From: Deltaproteobacteria bacterium
Lineage (GTDB): Bacteria > Desulfobacterota > DSM-4660 > Desulfatiglandales > HGW-15
DNA length: 13,248 nucleotides
NCBI GenBank assembly: GCA_021737245.1
Contig: JAIPEI010000052.1
Location: 1-13,248, forward strand
Reading direction: 5' to 3'
Below the pieces are notes generated by a model. It was given only the letters and a program-made list of their open reading frames with translations, did no database searches and was not told the origin of the DNA. Within the stretch, counting starts at the first letter, position 1. The number at the start of each line of letters is the position of its first letter. The position numbers and the translations under genes are program-made. This document shows, piece by piece, positions 1 through 6,794 of the stretch.

Positions 1-1
1 C

Positions 2-472
2 TTCCTCATGGGGCGGGAAAACCTGGACCGGATGGCCTGCAGGCCCACCGTATGGGTCCCCACAACCTGCACCATGTCCGCCTACGCCCGCACGCTTCCG
101 CCCGGCACCAAAGAGGCCGCCGGGGCCGCACAATACCTCGAGCACCAGGTTCGGCAGCTGCGTGAGGCCGTTCAGGCGGGGGTCCGTGTGGCCCTGGGAA
201 CCGACTCGGGCAGCCCGGGTGTTCATCACGGGCCGGCCGTGTCCGAGGAGCTTGGACTCCTGATGCAGGCGGGGATGACGGCTGAGGAAGCCGTCCGCTC
301 CGCAGCCTGGAACGGGGCCGCCCTGCTGGGGCTCGAGGACCGCCTGGGAAGGTTGACGCCCGGCATGCCGGCCACCTTCCTGGTCGCCCGGGGCGGACCG
401 GACCGCCTTCCGGACAGCCTGGGGCCGCCCCTTTCGGTGTACATCGAGGGCGTCCGCCGGGTCCCGGCTTAG
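2..472 (+). CDS. Amidohydrolase family protein, C-terminal part (5' end outside window)
   Basis: Only the last ~156 codons are present; the frame is open to the left edge, so the true start lies outside the window. The visible part matches the C-terminal half of the metal-dependent amidohydrolases (imidazolonepropionase/prolidase-like branch). A GTDSG motif holds the late metal-binding Asp, about 90 residues from the end, followed by a nearby HHG. Next comes a helix with the 'AAWNGAALLGLEDRLG' pattern, then 'L-PGMPA-FLV', the hallmark return to the small beta-sandwich domain. These enzymes hydrolyse C-N bonds of cyclic or linear amides; the substrate cannot be told from this fragment. It converges on the small minus-strand gene at 479 with only 6 bp between stop codons and no visible terminator. 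Family assignment is firm; specific function is unknown. Confidence 0.85.
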   Translation, partial: FLMGRENLDRMACRPTVWVPTTCTMSAYARTLPPGTKEAAGAAQYLEHQVRQLREAVQAGVRVALGTDSGSPGVHHGPAVSEELGLLMQAGMTAEEAVRSAAWNGAALLGLEDRLGRLTPGMPATFLVARGGPDRLPDSLGPPLSVYIEGVRRVPA

Positions 473-478
473 TGGGCG

Positions 479-661
479 CTACTCGCCGGCGTCCACCAGG
501 TAGTCGCCGAGCTTCTCCTTCAGAGAATCGGGCCAGTCCTCCGAGTAGAGAGACGCCTTGACCTCATCCTTGGTGAGCCGATCCAGGACCTCCCCGGGAA
601 GGCTTCTCAACGCCTCCAGCCTTTCTGGATCCGGCTTGTTGCCGGCCTTCTCTTCGGTCAT
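479..661 (-). CDS. Small acidic hypothetical protein, 60 aa
   Basis: I do not recognise this protein. It is short, charged and probably helical, rich in Glu, Asp, Lys and Leu, with no cysteines, signal peptide or membrane segment. Support for a real gene: a good ribosome binding site (GGGAGG, about 5 nt before the ATG), GC-rich third codon positions like its neighbours, and a stop that lies just past the end of the convergent amidohydrolase gene. The pattern 'LRSLPGEVLDRLTKDEVKASLYSEDWPDSLKEKL' (shown here only as a description of amphipathic helices) has no catalytic motif. It could be a small regulatory or adaptor protein. No promoter was found in front of it. Confidence 0.55.
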   Translation of the reverse strand: MTEEKAGNKPDPERLEALRSLPGEVLDRLTKDEVKASLYSEDWPDSLKEKLGDYLVDAGE

Positions 662-831
662 GACAGCCTCCCAGTCCTTCCACGTCGCCGGCGTGGACGG
701 TCCCCGTCGTCCTTCATCTCACGCTTCCTCCGCGTCTTTCCCACCCTCTCCCTCCGGGTGCGCTTCCCAAGGAAGCGACCGACAGCCTCCCGCCGGCCGC
801 TTCATGAACACCAGGGCTTCCCGGGCCCCGC

Positions 832-860
832 TTGACACCCCTCGGTACAGGTTTCATACT
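832..860 (+). promoter_or_regulatory. Near-consensus sigma70 promoter for the Nfu-like gene
   Basis: A perfect -35 hexamer TTGACA (832-837) and a CATACT -10 hexamer (855-860, 4 of 6 consensus bases) are separated by exactly 17 bp. The expected transcription start is near 867, giving a leader of about 44 nt before the ATG at 911. The remaining sequence between 662 and 831 shows no gene. It has one perfect 7-bp hairpin (CGCTTCC-CAA-GGAAGCG, 761-777) with no T run. Confidence 0.65.
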
Positions 861-910
861 GATGTAACGGCGCAGCCGGTGTGGGAAACAGAATCCCCGG
901 AGAACCCCTC

Positions 911-1243
911 ATGGAAGACGGAGACGTTCAAGTCTATTTTCATCCCAACGCGGAAATCCGCTCCTACCTGACGTTGCAGAGTATCACAAAACCCCGGGTG
1001 GAGGCATTCGCGCCCCCTCTCGATGTGGATCCGGACGGCCTGACCGCAAAGCTGGGCACCATCGGGGCCCAGACCGTCCGCGAGCTCCTGGGGGTGCCCG
1101 GTGTGGCGCGGATCCGCATCAAGCCGAAGGAGGTCCGCATTCAGAAAACCGGGCACGCCTCCTGGGACGACATGGAGGGCGACATTCTCCGAATCATGAA
1201 GCGGGCGGTTCGAAAGAGCCGGATGCATGTCGCCAAACGGTGA
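911..1243 (+). CDS. NifU/Nfu N-terminal-domain-like protein, 110 aa
   Basis: A small soluble protein with the layout of the Nfu N-terminal domain: a beta strand followed by 'HPN' near the start, a helix before 'LLGVPGVARIRI', a strand 'KEVRIQK', then 'SWDDMEGDILRIMKRA', matching the family's W--L---I---I helix. The C-terminal NifU domain with its CxxC Fe-S site is absent and the protein has no cysteine at all, so it cannot itself hold a cluster through cysteines. In the family this domain is linked to Fe-S cluster carrier proteins and may act in protein contacts. I chose ATG 911 because GGAG sits 8 nt upstream. A GTG at 881 would add 10 residues but has no ribosome binding site. The family call is by pattern and moderately sure. 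Confidence 0.6.
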   Translation: MEDGDVQVYFHPNAEIRSYLTLQSITKPRVEAFAPPLDVDPDGLTAKLGTIGAQTVRELLGVPGVARIRIKPKEVRIQKTGHASWDDMEGDILRIMKRAVRKSRMHVAKR

Positions 1244-1261
1244 TTGATGAAGCGCGAAAGG

Positions 1262-1288
1262 CCTTCTCGAGCGCGCAGGGGGAGAAGG
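1262..1288. terminator. Possible bidirectional terminator hairpin between convergent genes
   Basis: Inverted repeat CCTTCTC (1262-1268) / GAGAAGG (1282-1288) with a 13-nt loop lies in the 56-bp gap between the Nfu-like gene and the end of iorB. There is no clear T run on either side, only CCTTTC on the minus strand, so intrinsic termination is weakly supported. Confidence 0.3.
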
Positions 1289-1299
1289 ATCGGAACGCC

Positions 1300-1887
1300 C
1301 TAGCCCGCGCTCTTCATTCCCAGGTCGAAGGCCTTCAGATTGGAATCCAGAAAGGCCTTCTTCGTGGAGGTGGAGATCGTCTCCTTCATCCCGTCCGCCG
1401 TAACGGCCAGGGCGCCCGAGCCGATCAGGGCGCCGAGCATGACCATGTTGAGGCTCAGGGGGTTGCCCGCCTCCTCGGCCAGGTCGTTTCCGCGGAGCGC
1501 GATGACCCGGCTCACCTTGCCCGAGATCAGGTCCATCATCTCGTCGACCGGGGGGTAGGTTCCCTGCCCGACCGACACGGTGAACGGCGGCAGCGGCTGC
1601 AGGTTCGTGATGACCAGCGATTCCCTGCTGCACTTCCCGATGGTTCGAAGGGTCTCCAGGGGTTCGAAGCCCACCAGCACATCGGCCTCCCCGTTGGATA
1701 CAATGGGGCTCGTAACGTCTCCCATCAGGACGGCCGACTCCACAACGCCGCCCCGCTGGGCCATGCCGTGAATCTCGCTGACGACGGCCGGAATGCCGGC
1801 GGCCAGCGCGGCTTCGCCCAGAAGGCGCGACGCCAGCAGATTGCCCTGCCCCCCGACACCAACGAATACACATCTCTTTGTGTCCAT
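1300..1887 (-). CDS. iorB: Indolepyruvate:ferredoxin oxidoreductase, beta subunit
   Basis: The 195-residue product has the length and motifs of IorB, the gamma-domain-type subunit of 2-oxoacid:ferredoxin oxidoreductases. These include the N-terminal nucleotide-like loop GVGGQGNLLAS (residues 10-20), then 'SEIHGMAQRGG' (38-47), and the middle 'ADVLVGFEPLETLR'. With IorA it forms a cytoplasmic, oxygen-sensitive enzyme that oxidatively decarboxylates indolepyruvate, phenylpyruvate and hydroxyphenylpyruvate to the aryl-acetyl-CoA while reducing ferredoxin; the reaction is reversible in some anaerobes. Translation starts at ATG 1887 behind a strong GAGGAG site. It lies 68 bp after iorA and is the last gene of the ligase-iorA-iorB unit. 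The alpha-beta order matches the usual operon. Confidence 0.93.
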   Translation of the reverse strand: MDTKRCVFVGVGGQGNLLASRLLGEAALAAGIPAVVSEIHGMAQRGGVVESAVLMGDVTSPIVSNGEADVLVGFEPLETLRTIGKCSRESLVITNLQPLPPFTVSVGQGTYPPVDEMMDLISGKVSRVIALRGNDLAEEAGNPLSLNMVMLGALIGSGALAVTADGMKETISTSTKKAFLDSNLKAFDLGMKSAG

Positions 1888-1955
1888 CTTGATCTCCTCG
1901 CTGCGGAAAACGTGTCAACGGATGACGGCCGCTCTCACTCACGTCCGGCCGGAGC

Positions 1956-3806
1956 CTAGTCCTTTACGGGAAGGATGGCGTTCTCCGGGCAGACCTGTGC
2001 GCACACCGCACACCCGATACAGAGATTCTTGTCGATCACGACCTTCTCTTCCTGCAGGTACATGGCCGGGCAGGCCAGGTAGTTGATGCAGTCCCGGTGG
2101 TTCTTGCACTTGTCGTAGTTCACCCGGAAAGGCTTGGTCTTGCGCATCTGCCCGGTCGCCCTGGCGAAGAGCGGACAGAGCTCCTCGGAGATGACCACGG
2201 AAACCCCGTCGTAGTCCTTAGACGCCTGAATGGCCTCGATGGTCTTGTTCACCTTGAACGGCTTCACCAGGTGAACGTCCTTGACGCCGCAGCCCCGGAC
2301 CACCTCCTCGATGGACAGCCGGGTGCGTTCAATGCCCATGGCCTCCGCGTTTACGCCCGGATGGGGCTGGTGGCCGGTCATGGCCGTGGTGCCGTTGTCC
2401 AGGACCACCAGGGTGAACTTGTGGTTGTTGTGGACCGCGTCGATCAGGCCGGTGATGCCCGAGTGGAAGAAGGTGGAGTCCCCGATGAAGGAGACGACCT
2501 TCTGGTCGCTCGCGCGGGAGAACCCGCAGGAGGAGCTCACCGAGGAGCCCATGCAGATGAGGTAGTCCGCCATGGAGATGGGCGGGAGCAGCCCCAGGGT
2601 GTAGCAGCCGATGTCCGTGGGGTGGATGGCGTCGGGCCCGTAGGCCTTTTTCACGGCGTAGTAGGTGGCGCGGTGGGGACAGCCGGCGCACAGGTTGGGC
2701 GGACGGCCCGGAAGCTGGGGAAGATCGGAGAGATCCACCGGGGCGCGGCCTTTGTACTCCATGCCGAAGTAGTCCGCCACGGCCTTCCGGACCATGCCCG
2801 GGTCGTACTCGTAGAGCTTGGAGAAGCCTCCCACGCCCTTGCCCCGGATGGGGATGGTGATGCCGTTCTCCTGGGCGATGGCCTTGATGTCGGTCTCCAT
2901 GACCGGCTCGAGCTCCTCGACCACCAGGACCTTGTCCACCCCCTTCAGGAACCCGGTGATCCGGTCCCTGGGCAGCGGCCAGGACATACCCACTTGCATG
3001 AAGCGGACCTTGTCCTCGATACCCAGTTCGCGGATGGCGTCCCTCGCGTAGTTGACGCTCACCCCGTTGGCCACGATGCCCCACTTGCCGTCCCCCGTGA
3101 TCCGGTTCTCGGGCCAGCCCTCCGACCTGGCGGCGGCCTTCCCGTACTTTTCCAGGAGAAGCTTGTGCAGGTTCCGGGAGACCGCGGGCACGGTCACGAA
3201 GTGGAACGGGTTCTTCTGAAACTCGCCCTTGGTCCGGATCGGCTTGAGCTCACCGAGCTTCACGGCGCCCCGGACGTGGTTCAGCCTCGTGGTGGTCCGG
3301 AGAATGACCGGCAGCTCGAGCTCCTCGGAGAGCTCGAAGGCCGCTATGGTCATGTCCTTCATCTCCTGTGTGCTCGTCGGCTCGAGCATCGGGAGGCCCG
3401 AGAGCCTGGCATAGAACCGGTTGTCCTGCTCGTTCTGGCTCGAGAACATGAACGGGTCGTCCGCGTTGACGATGACCATGCCCCCCTTGACGCCCACATA
3501 AGCCAGGGTCATGAGCGGATCCGCCGCCACGTTCAGGCCCACGTGCTTCATGGTGACCATGGTGCGCAGCCCGCAGGCCGCCGCTCCCGCACCCACCTCG
3601 AGCGCGACCTTTTCGTTGGTGGAGTACTCGAAGTACAGGTCTGTCTCCTGGCTGATGCGGAAGAACTGTTCGGGAATCTCGGAAGAGGGCGTCCCTGGGT
3701 AGCACGTGGCAAAAGAGAGGCCCGCTTCCAGGGCACCGCGGGCAATGGCCTCGTTGCCCAGCAACAGCATCTCTTTCCCTGGAGAGTCGGTCAATAGTTT
3801 GTGCAT
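1956..3806 (-). CDS. iorA: Indolepyruvate:ferredoxin oxidoreductase, alpha subunit
   Basis: 616 residues, the usual IorA length. The N-terminal pyrimidine-binding domain has 'YPGTPSSEIPE' (36-46) and the conserved Glu in 'NEK' (E65). 'CAGCPHR' (373-379) precedes the C-terminal TPP domain, whose diphosphate/Mg motif starts at GDS (442-444) and ends near N471. Two ferredoxin-like motifs close the protein. The second is canonical (C596, C599, C602, C606-P). The first reads C567-x2-H570-x2-C573-x5-C579-P, with His where the second Cys would be expected. The enzyme uses TPP, CoA and ferredoxin to interconvert aryl-pyruvates and aryl-acetyl-CoA. Start at ATG 3806 follows an AGGGGG site about 5 nt upstream. 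It is the middle gene of the operon, 84 bp after the ligase. Confidence 0.95.
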   Translation of the reverse strand: MHKLLTDSPGKEMLLLGNEAIARGALEAGLSFATCYPGTPSSEIPEQFFRISQETDLYFEYSTNEKVALEVGAGAAACGLRTMVTMKHVGLNVAADPLMTLAYVGVKGGMVIVNADDPFMFSSQNEQDNRFYARLSGLPMLEPTSTQEMKDMTIAAFELSEELELPVILRTTTRLNHVRGAVKLGELKPIRTKGEFQKNPFHFVTVPAVSRNLHKLLLEKYGKAAARSEGWPENRITGDGKWGIVANGVSVNYARDAIRELGIEDKVRFMQVGMSWPLPRDRITGFLKGVDKVLVVEELEPVMETDIKAIAQENGITIPIRGKGVGGFSKLYEYDPGMVRKAVADYFGMEYKGRAPVDLSDLPQLPGRPPNLCAGCPHRATYYAVKKAYGPDAIHPTDIGCYTLGLLPPISMADYLICMGSSVSSSCGFSRASDQKVVSFIGDSTFFHSGITGLIDAVHNNHKFTLVVLDNGTTAMTGHQPHPGVNAEAMGIERTRLSIEEVVRGCGVKDVHLVKPFKVNKTIEAIQASKDYDGVSVVISEELCPLFARATGQMRKTKPFRVNYDKCKNHRDCINYLACPAMYLQEEKVVIDKNLCIGCAVCAQVCPENAILPVKD

Positions 3807-3848
3807 TTTGTCCCCCTGCGTGTTCTTGGTTTCTCCGTCCGTCGGGTT

Positions 3849-3863
3849 GCACGCGCCGCGTGC
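3849..3863 (-). other. GC-rich hairpin between ligase and iorA
   Basis: Perfect inverted repeat GCACGC-GCC-GCGTGC in the 84-bp gap after the ligase stop codon, next to a weaker CCGG/CCGG pair at 3864-3880. No T run follows on the minus strand, so it is more likely an mRNA processing or stabilising structure, or chance in GC-rich DNA, than a terminator. Confidence 0.25.
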
Positions 3864-3890
3864 CGGTCAAACGGCCGGATGGTTTCCGGC

Positions 3891-5462
3891 TTACAGCTTG
3901 AAGCTCTCGGACATGCCCCCGTACTTCTTTCGAAGCTTGGGTTTTTCAATCTTACCTGTGGGGTTTCGAGGCACCTCGTCGAAGAAGACCTTTCGGGGGC
4001 GCTTGTATCGGGGCAGCCCCTCGCAGTATTGAAAGACCTCCTCCTCGGTCATCTCCTTGCCCGGCTTCACCTTGATGATGGCGGCGGTGATCTCTCCCAG
4101 CCGCTCGTCCGGGATGCCGATAACGGCTGCGTCCTGGATCTTGCCGTTGTCCATGAGAAAATCCTCGATCTCCACGGGGAAGATGTTTTCCCCACCCGTG
4201 ATGATCACGTCCTTCTTCCGGTCCACCAGCCAGATGAACCCGTCCTCGTCGAAGCGCGCCATGTCCCCGGTCAGGAGCCACCCGTCGAACAGCGTGCTGT
4301 TGGTGGCCTCGGGATTCTTGTAGTACTCCTTCATCACGCACGGTCCCTTGACCATGAGCTCGCCGGGCTCGCCCCCGGGCACCTCCCGGAGCTCTGTGTC
4401 CACGATCTTGCACTCCCAGTCGAATCCCGGTACGCCGATGGCCCCCACCTTGTGCAGGTTCTCCATGCCCAGGTGGACGCAGCCCGGGCCGGTGGTCTCG
4501 CTCAGGCCGTAGTTCGTGTCGTAGTTGTGGTGCGGGAACACCTTCTTCCAGTTCCTGATCAGGCTCGGAGGGACGGGCTGTGCCCCGATGTGCATGAGGT
4601 GCCACTGGTCGAGTTCGTAGTCGGAGAGCTTGATGTCTCCGTTCTCGATGGCGATGAGGATGTCCTGGGCCCAGGGCACGAGAAGCCAGACAATGGTGCC
4701 CTTTTCCTCGGAGACGGCCTCCAGGATCCACTCCGGCTTGATCCCCTTGAGGATGACGGCCGGCGCCCCCACGATGAAGTTGCCGAACCAGTGCATCTTC
4801 GCGCCGGTGTGGTAGAGTGGAGGGATGCAGATGAAGTTGTCTTCGTGGGTCTGGTTGTGGTGGCGGTTCTCGACGATGCAGGAGAACTCCAGGTTGCGGT
4901 GGGTGAGGAGGATCGGCTTGGGCTGGCCTGTGGTGCCGCTCGTAAAGTAGAGCGCCGCCTCGTCCAGGACCGAGAGAGGCGCACCCGGGTCTTCGTTCGT
5001 ACCGCCCGCCAGAAAATCCCGGTATGCTTCGGCATACTCGGGCTTCAGCTCGTCCGGGCCGACGAAGACGAAGGTTTCCACCGCCGGAATCTCCGGACGA
5101 ATGGCGTCGATCCGGTCGATGAACTCCTCGCCGAAGAGGAGGGCCTTTCCCTCGGCAATGTCGATGCAGTATCGGATGTCGTCCGCGAGGAAGCGGAAGT
5201 TCAAGGGCACCACCCAGGCGCCGGTCCGCAGGATACCGAAATATACCGGGAGCCACTCCAGGCAGTTCATCATCAGGTGAACCACCTTGTCTCCCCTTCC
5301 GATTCCCCGTGCCGTCAGGGCGGTGGCCACCCGATTGGCCTGCTCGTCGAACTCTTTCCAGGTGATCTCACGTCTCAGGTTCTTTGCCGGCTCCCGTTCC
5401 ACGAGAGCCACCTCATCCCCATATCTCCTGGCGTTGCGCGCCAGTATCTCCGTGATGATCAT
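3891..5462 (-). CDS. AMP-forming acyl/aryl-CoA ligase
   Basis: 523 residues with the full set of adenylate-forming enzyme motifs. They are the phosphate loop 'YFTSGTTGQPKP' (172-183), 'YGLSETTG' (318-325), 'LTGD' (397-400), the hinge 'DRKKDVIITGGENI' (414-427) and the C-terminal catalytic lysine in 'NPTGKIEK' (K504). The enzyme makes an acyl-AMP from a carboxylic acid and ATP, then transfers the acyl group to CoA. Size and motifs fit medium-chain or aromatic acid ligases; the exact substrate cannot be read from sequence. It is first in the unit with iorA and iorB, which suggests an aryl-acetate (phenylacetate, indoleacetate) or related substrate. ATG 5462 is preceded by GGGGGGAG. The upstream DNA holds a promoter and palindromes. 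Confidence 0.9.
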   Translation of the reverse strand: MIITEILARNARRYGDEVALVEREPAKNLRREITWKEFDEQANRVATALTARGIGRGDKVVHLMMNCLEWLPVYFGILRTGAWVVPLNFRFLADDIRYCIDIAEGKALLFGEEFIDRIDAIRPEIPAVETFVFVGPDELKPEYAEAYRDFLAGGTNEDPGAPLSVLDEAALYFTSGTTGQPKPILLTHRNLEFSCIVENRHHNQTHEDNFICIPPLYHTGAKMHWFGNFIVGAPAVILKGIKPEWILEAVSEEKGTIVWLLVPWAQDILIAIENGDIKLSDYELDQWHLMHIGAQPVPPSLIRNWKKVFPHHNYDTNYGLSETTGPGCVHLGMENLHKVGAIGVPGFDWECKIVDTELREVPGGEPGELMVKGPCVMKEYYKNPEATNSTLFDGWLLTGDMARFDEDGFIWLVDRKKDVIITGGENIFPVEIEDFLMDNGKIQDAAVIGIPDERLGEITAAIIKVKPGKEMTEEEVFQYCEGLPRYKRPRKVFFDEVPRNPTGKIEKPKLRKKYGGMSESFKL

Positions 5463-5476
5463 GCTCCCCCCTCGAA

Positions 5477-5529
5477 AGCTATATTTTAGCTACAACGTAA
5501 CGTTTAGCCGAAGGCCGGAGGGCTGTCAA
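5477..5529 (-). promoter_or_regulatory. Promoter with overlapping palindromic operator candidate, ligase-iorAB operon
   Basis: Reading the minus strand, a perfect TTGACA (5529-5524) is followed after 17 bp by TAAACG (5506-5501), a poor -10 element (3 of 6). Overlapping that -10 is the palindrome AACGT-A-ACGTT (5494-5504), flanked by GCTA (5489-5492) and TAGC (5505-5508). A second inverted repeat AGCTA-TATTT-TAGCT lies at 5477-5491. The AT-rich stretch stands out from the GC-rich surroundings. A strong -35, weak -10 and palindrome on the -10 suggest control by a dimeric regulator such as a TetR-family protein; that part is inference. Confidence 0.45.
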
Positions 5530-5658
5530 GAAAATTTGCCGACAGTAGGGATAGATGCGCTTTCCAGGCAGGAAACGCATCGACCCGATGCGGTTCACGG
5601 AGATCGACCGGCTTCCGAAGGCCGTCCCAGGGAGAGATCCTTTGAAAGCGGCGGGCGG

Positions 5659-6339
5659 CTACTCGAGCAATCCCTCGGTGAATGAGAGAAAAGGGGAGTC
5701 GGGGTACTCTCCGGCCAGCGTCTCCTGGGTCTCCCGGGCCTTGTCCAACGAGCCGTTCAGCCGGTGGAGCCGGACGAGGCGCACCAGGGCCTGATCCCGC
5801 AGAAAGGTTTCCGGGTCCTCTGCTAGAGGCCTGAGCTCCTCAACAGCGGCCTCGTAGTCCTGCCTGGCCTCATAGCAGGCGGCGAGGGCGAAGCCGGCCA
5901 TGATCACGTAGGACTCGTTTTCACGGTTCTCCTCCTGAAACCGGCGGTAGAGCGAGATCGCTTCGTCCACCTTGCCTTCCTGGAATCGCAGCCGGGCCAG
6001 TTGGGGAAGGGCCAGACTGCTCACGCGGGCCAGGCCGTAATCCGAGCTCACCTGCTCGAACAGCTCGGCCGGGAGCTCGGGGGATGTGAGCTCCTCCTCC
6101 GAGGCCTCGGTCTTGCGAAGCTCGTAGTACGCCTTGTTGTAAGCTTCCTGGCCTTTCCTGTCCTCGTAGCCGAGATACCACGAGACGCCGAGATAGCCGA
6201 GGAGGAGCACAACGGCCGCCACCCCGGCGAAGATGAACGCCTGACTGTGTTCCTGAACATAGGCCACGGCGCGTTCACTGAACGTCATGAACTCGTCCGG
6301 CCCCTTGAGAAGCTCTTTCCTGCTGATCTTCTTGGCCAT
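5659..6339 (-). CDS. Membrane-anchored TPR protein, YfgM-like
   Basis: 226 residues. A basic, polar N-terminus ('KKISRKELLKGPDEF') leads into one transmembrane helix at about residues 33-56, without a signal peptidase site. The rest is a helical, TPR-like domain with repeats near 105-130 ('LARLRFQEGKVDEAISLYRRF'), 145-165 ('ALAACYEARQDYEAAVEEL') and 178-205. This is the layout of the YfgM/TPR_21 group. In Escherichia coli that group attaches to the SecYEG translocon and periplasmic chaperones; here the same role is an inference. By topology the TPR part would face the periplasm. Start ATG 6339 has GAGGA 7 nt upstream. It ends 197 bp before the ligase gene, which has its own promoter, so it is probably a separate unit. 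A 6-bp hairpin at 5609-5624 in the gap lacks a T run. Confidence 0.75.
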   Translation of the reverse strand: MAKKISRKELLKGPDEFMTFSERAVAYVQEHSQAFIFAGVAAVVLLLGYLGVSWYLGYEDRKGQEAYNKAYYELRKTEASEEELTSPELPAELFEQVSSDYGLARVSSLALPQLARLRFQEGKVDEAISLYRRFQEENRENESYVIMAGFALAACYEARQDYEAAVEELRPLAEDPETFLRDQALVRLVRLHRLNGSLDKARETQETLAGEYPDSPFLSFTEGLLE

Positions 6340-6414
6340 GGATGCAATCCTCGATTGGGTCGCAAAAGGCCCGAAGCCTCGAGATCCGCCCCCACGGAAC
6401 CGGAATAGAGTACG

Positions 6415-6459
6415 GCGCTTCCAGCGGCGGCTGAGCGGGTTTTTGCGGGCCCGTCAATC
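6415..6459 (+). repeat. Intergenic repeat, copy 1
   Basis: About 45 bp, with core GCGGCGGCTGAGCGG followed by TTTTTGCG and CCGTCAATC. It matches copy 2 (6749-6794) in the same direction with one indel and a few substitutions. Copy 1 lies about 75 bp upstream of the TPR gene start, in its 5' region on the opposite strand. Confidence 0.8.
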
Positions 6460-6748
6460 CCTTGTGAAAATGGGACCTCTGAGTAACAAATGGACCCCTG
6501 CGAGTCAAGGCAAAAACCCGGCCGGGGCGTCTCGAACGACATCGCTCCGTTCAGCGAAAAGAATGCTTGAAATTTCAGCCCGCCTGCATCAAGCTTCGAA
6601 AAACCATTCGTACCATGACCACGGGCGAATCGCGCGTTTCCTGAAGCCGTCCGCCCTCCGGACCCACTGCATGCGGCGTTTCGAATCATGATGGAGTCGC
6701 CGGGAGCCTGGAACCCGGTCATCCGCCCTTGTGAATCCCAAGGGTGCC

Positions 6749-6794
6749 GCGCTTTCCCGCGGCGGCTGAGCGGATTTTTGCGAGACCGTCAATC
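6749..6794 (+). repeat. Intergenic repeat, copy 2, abutting dedA start
   Basis: Second direct copy of the 45-bp repeat, ~290 bp after copy 1. It ends in CCGTCAATC immediately before the ATG of the DedA-family gene, so the repeat forms the whole translation initiation region of that gene and leaves only a weak GAG as a possible ribosome binding site. Confidence 0.8.

Larger units (their letters stand above)
6340..6794. other. About 455 bp without a convincing gene, carrying repeats
   Basis: No reading frame here has family motifs or the codon pattern of the neighbouring genes. The minus-strand frame through 6285-6722 is open but Ser/Gly/Arg-rich and overlaps the TPR gene start, so I left it out. 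The stretch contains two direct repeat copies (listed separately) and a further short echo: CCCTTGTGAA occurs at 6459-6468 and 6726-6735. It also has a 6-bp hairpin CCCTTG/CAAGGG (6726-6744) and a spaced inverted repeat GCTTGA/TCAAGC (6565-6594). It is best read as a degenerate dispersed repeat element or a regulatory leader. No tRNA or known RNA family is seen. Confidence 0.5.

Noticed and set aside
662..791. 11-bp direct repeat GACAGCCTCCC at 662-672 and 781-791
   Set aside because: It includes the ribosome binding site of the 60-aa gene in the first copy, but the second has no gene behind it and the match is short; likely chance.
854..1942. 362-codon minus-strand frame across the Nfu-like gene and iorB
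   Set aside because: It overlaps iorB in another frame, is Arg/Gly-rich without domains, and crosses the promoter and convergent gene end.
2097..5489. Very long plus-strand open frames opposite iorA and the acyl-CoA ligase (over 560 codons each)
   Set aside because: They are antisense to genes with full catalytic motifs, are rich in Arg, His, Val, Gly and Pro, and carry no family motifs. GC-rich third positions commonly produce such shadow frames.
6670..6700. tRNA-like 'TTTCGAATC' string
   Set aside because: No acceptor, D or anticodon stems can be folded around it.
6285..6722. 145-codon minus-strand frame in the repeat region
   Set aside because: It runs through the repeat copy and into the TPR gene start, has low-complexity composition and no ribosome binding site; probably a by-product of the repeat.
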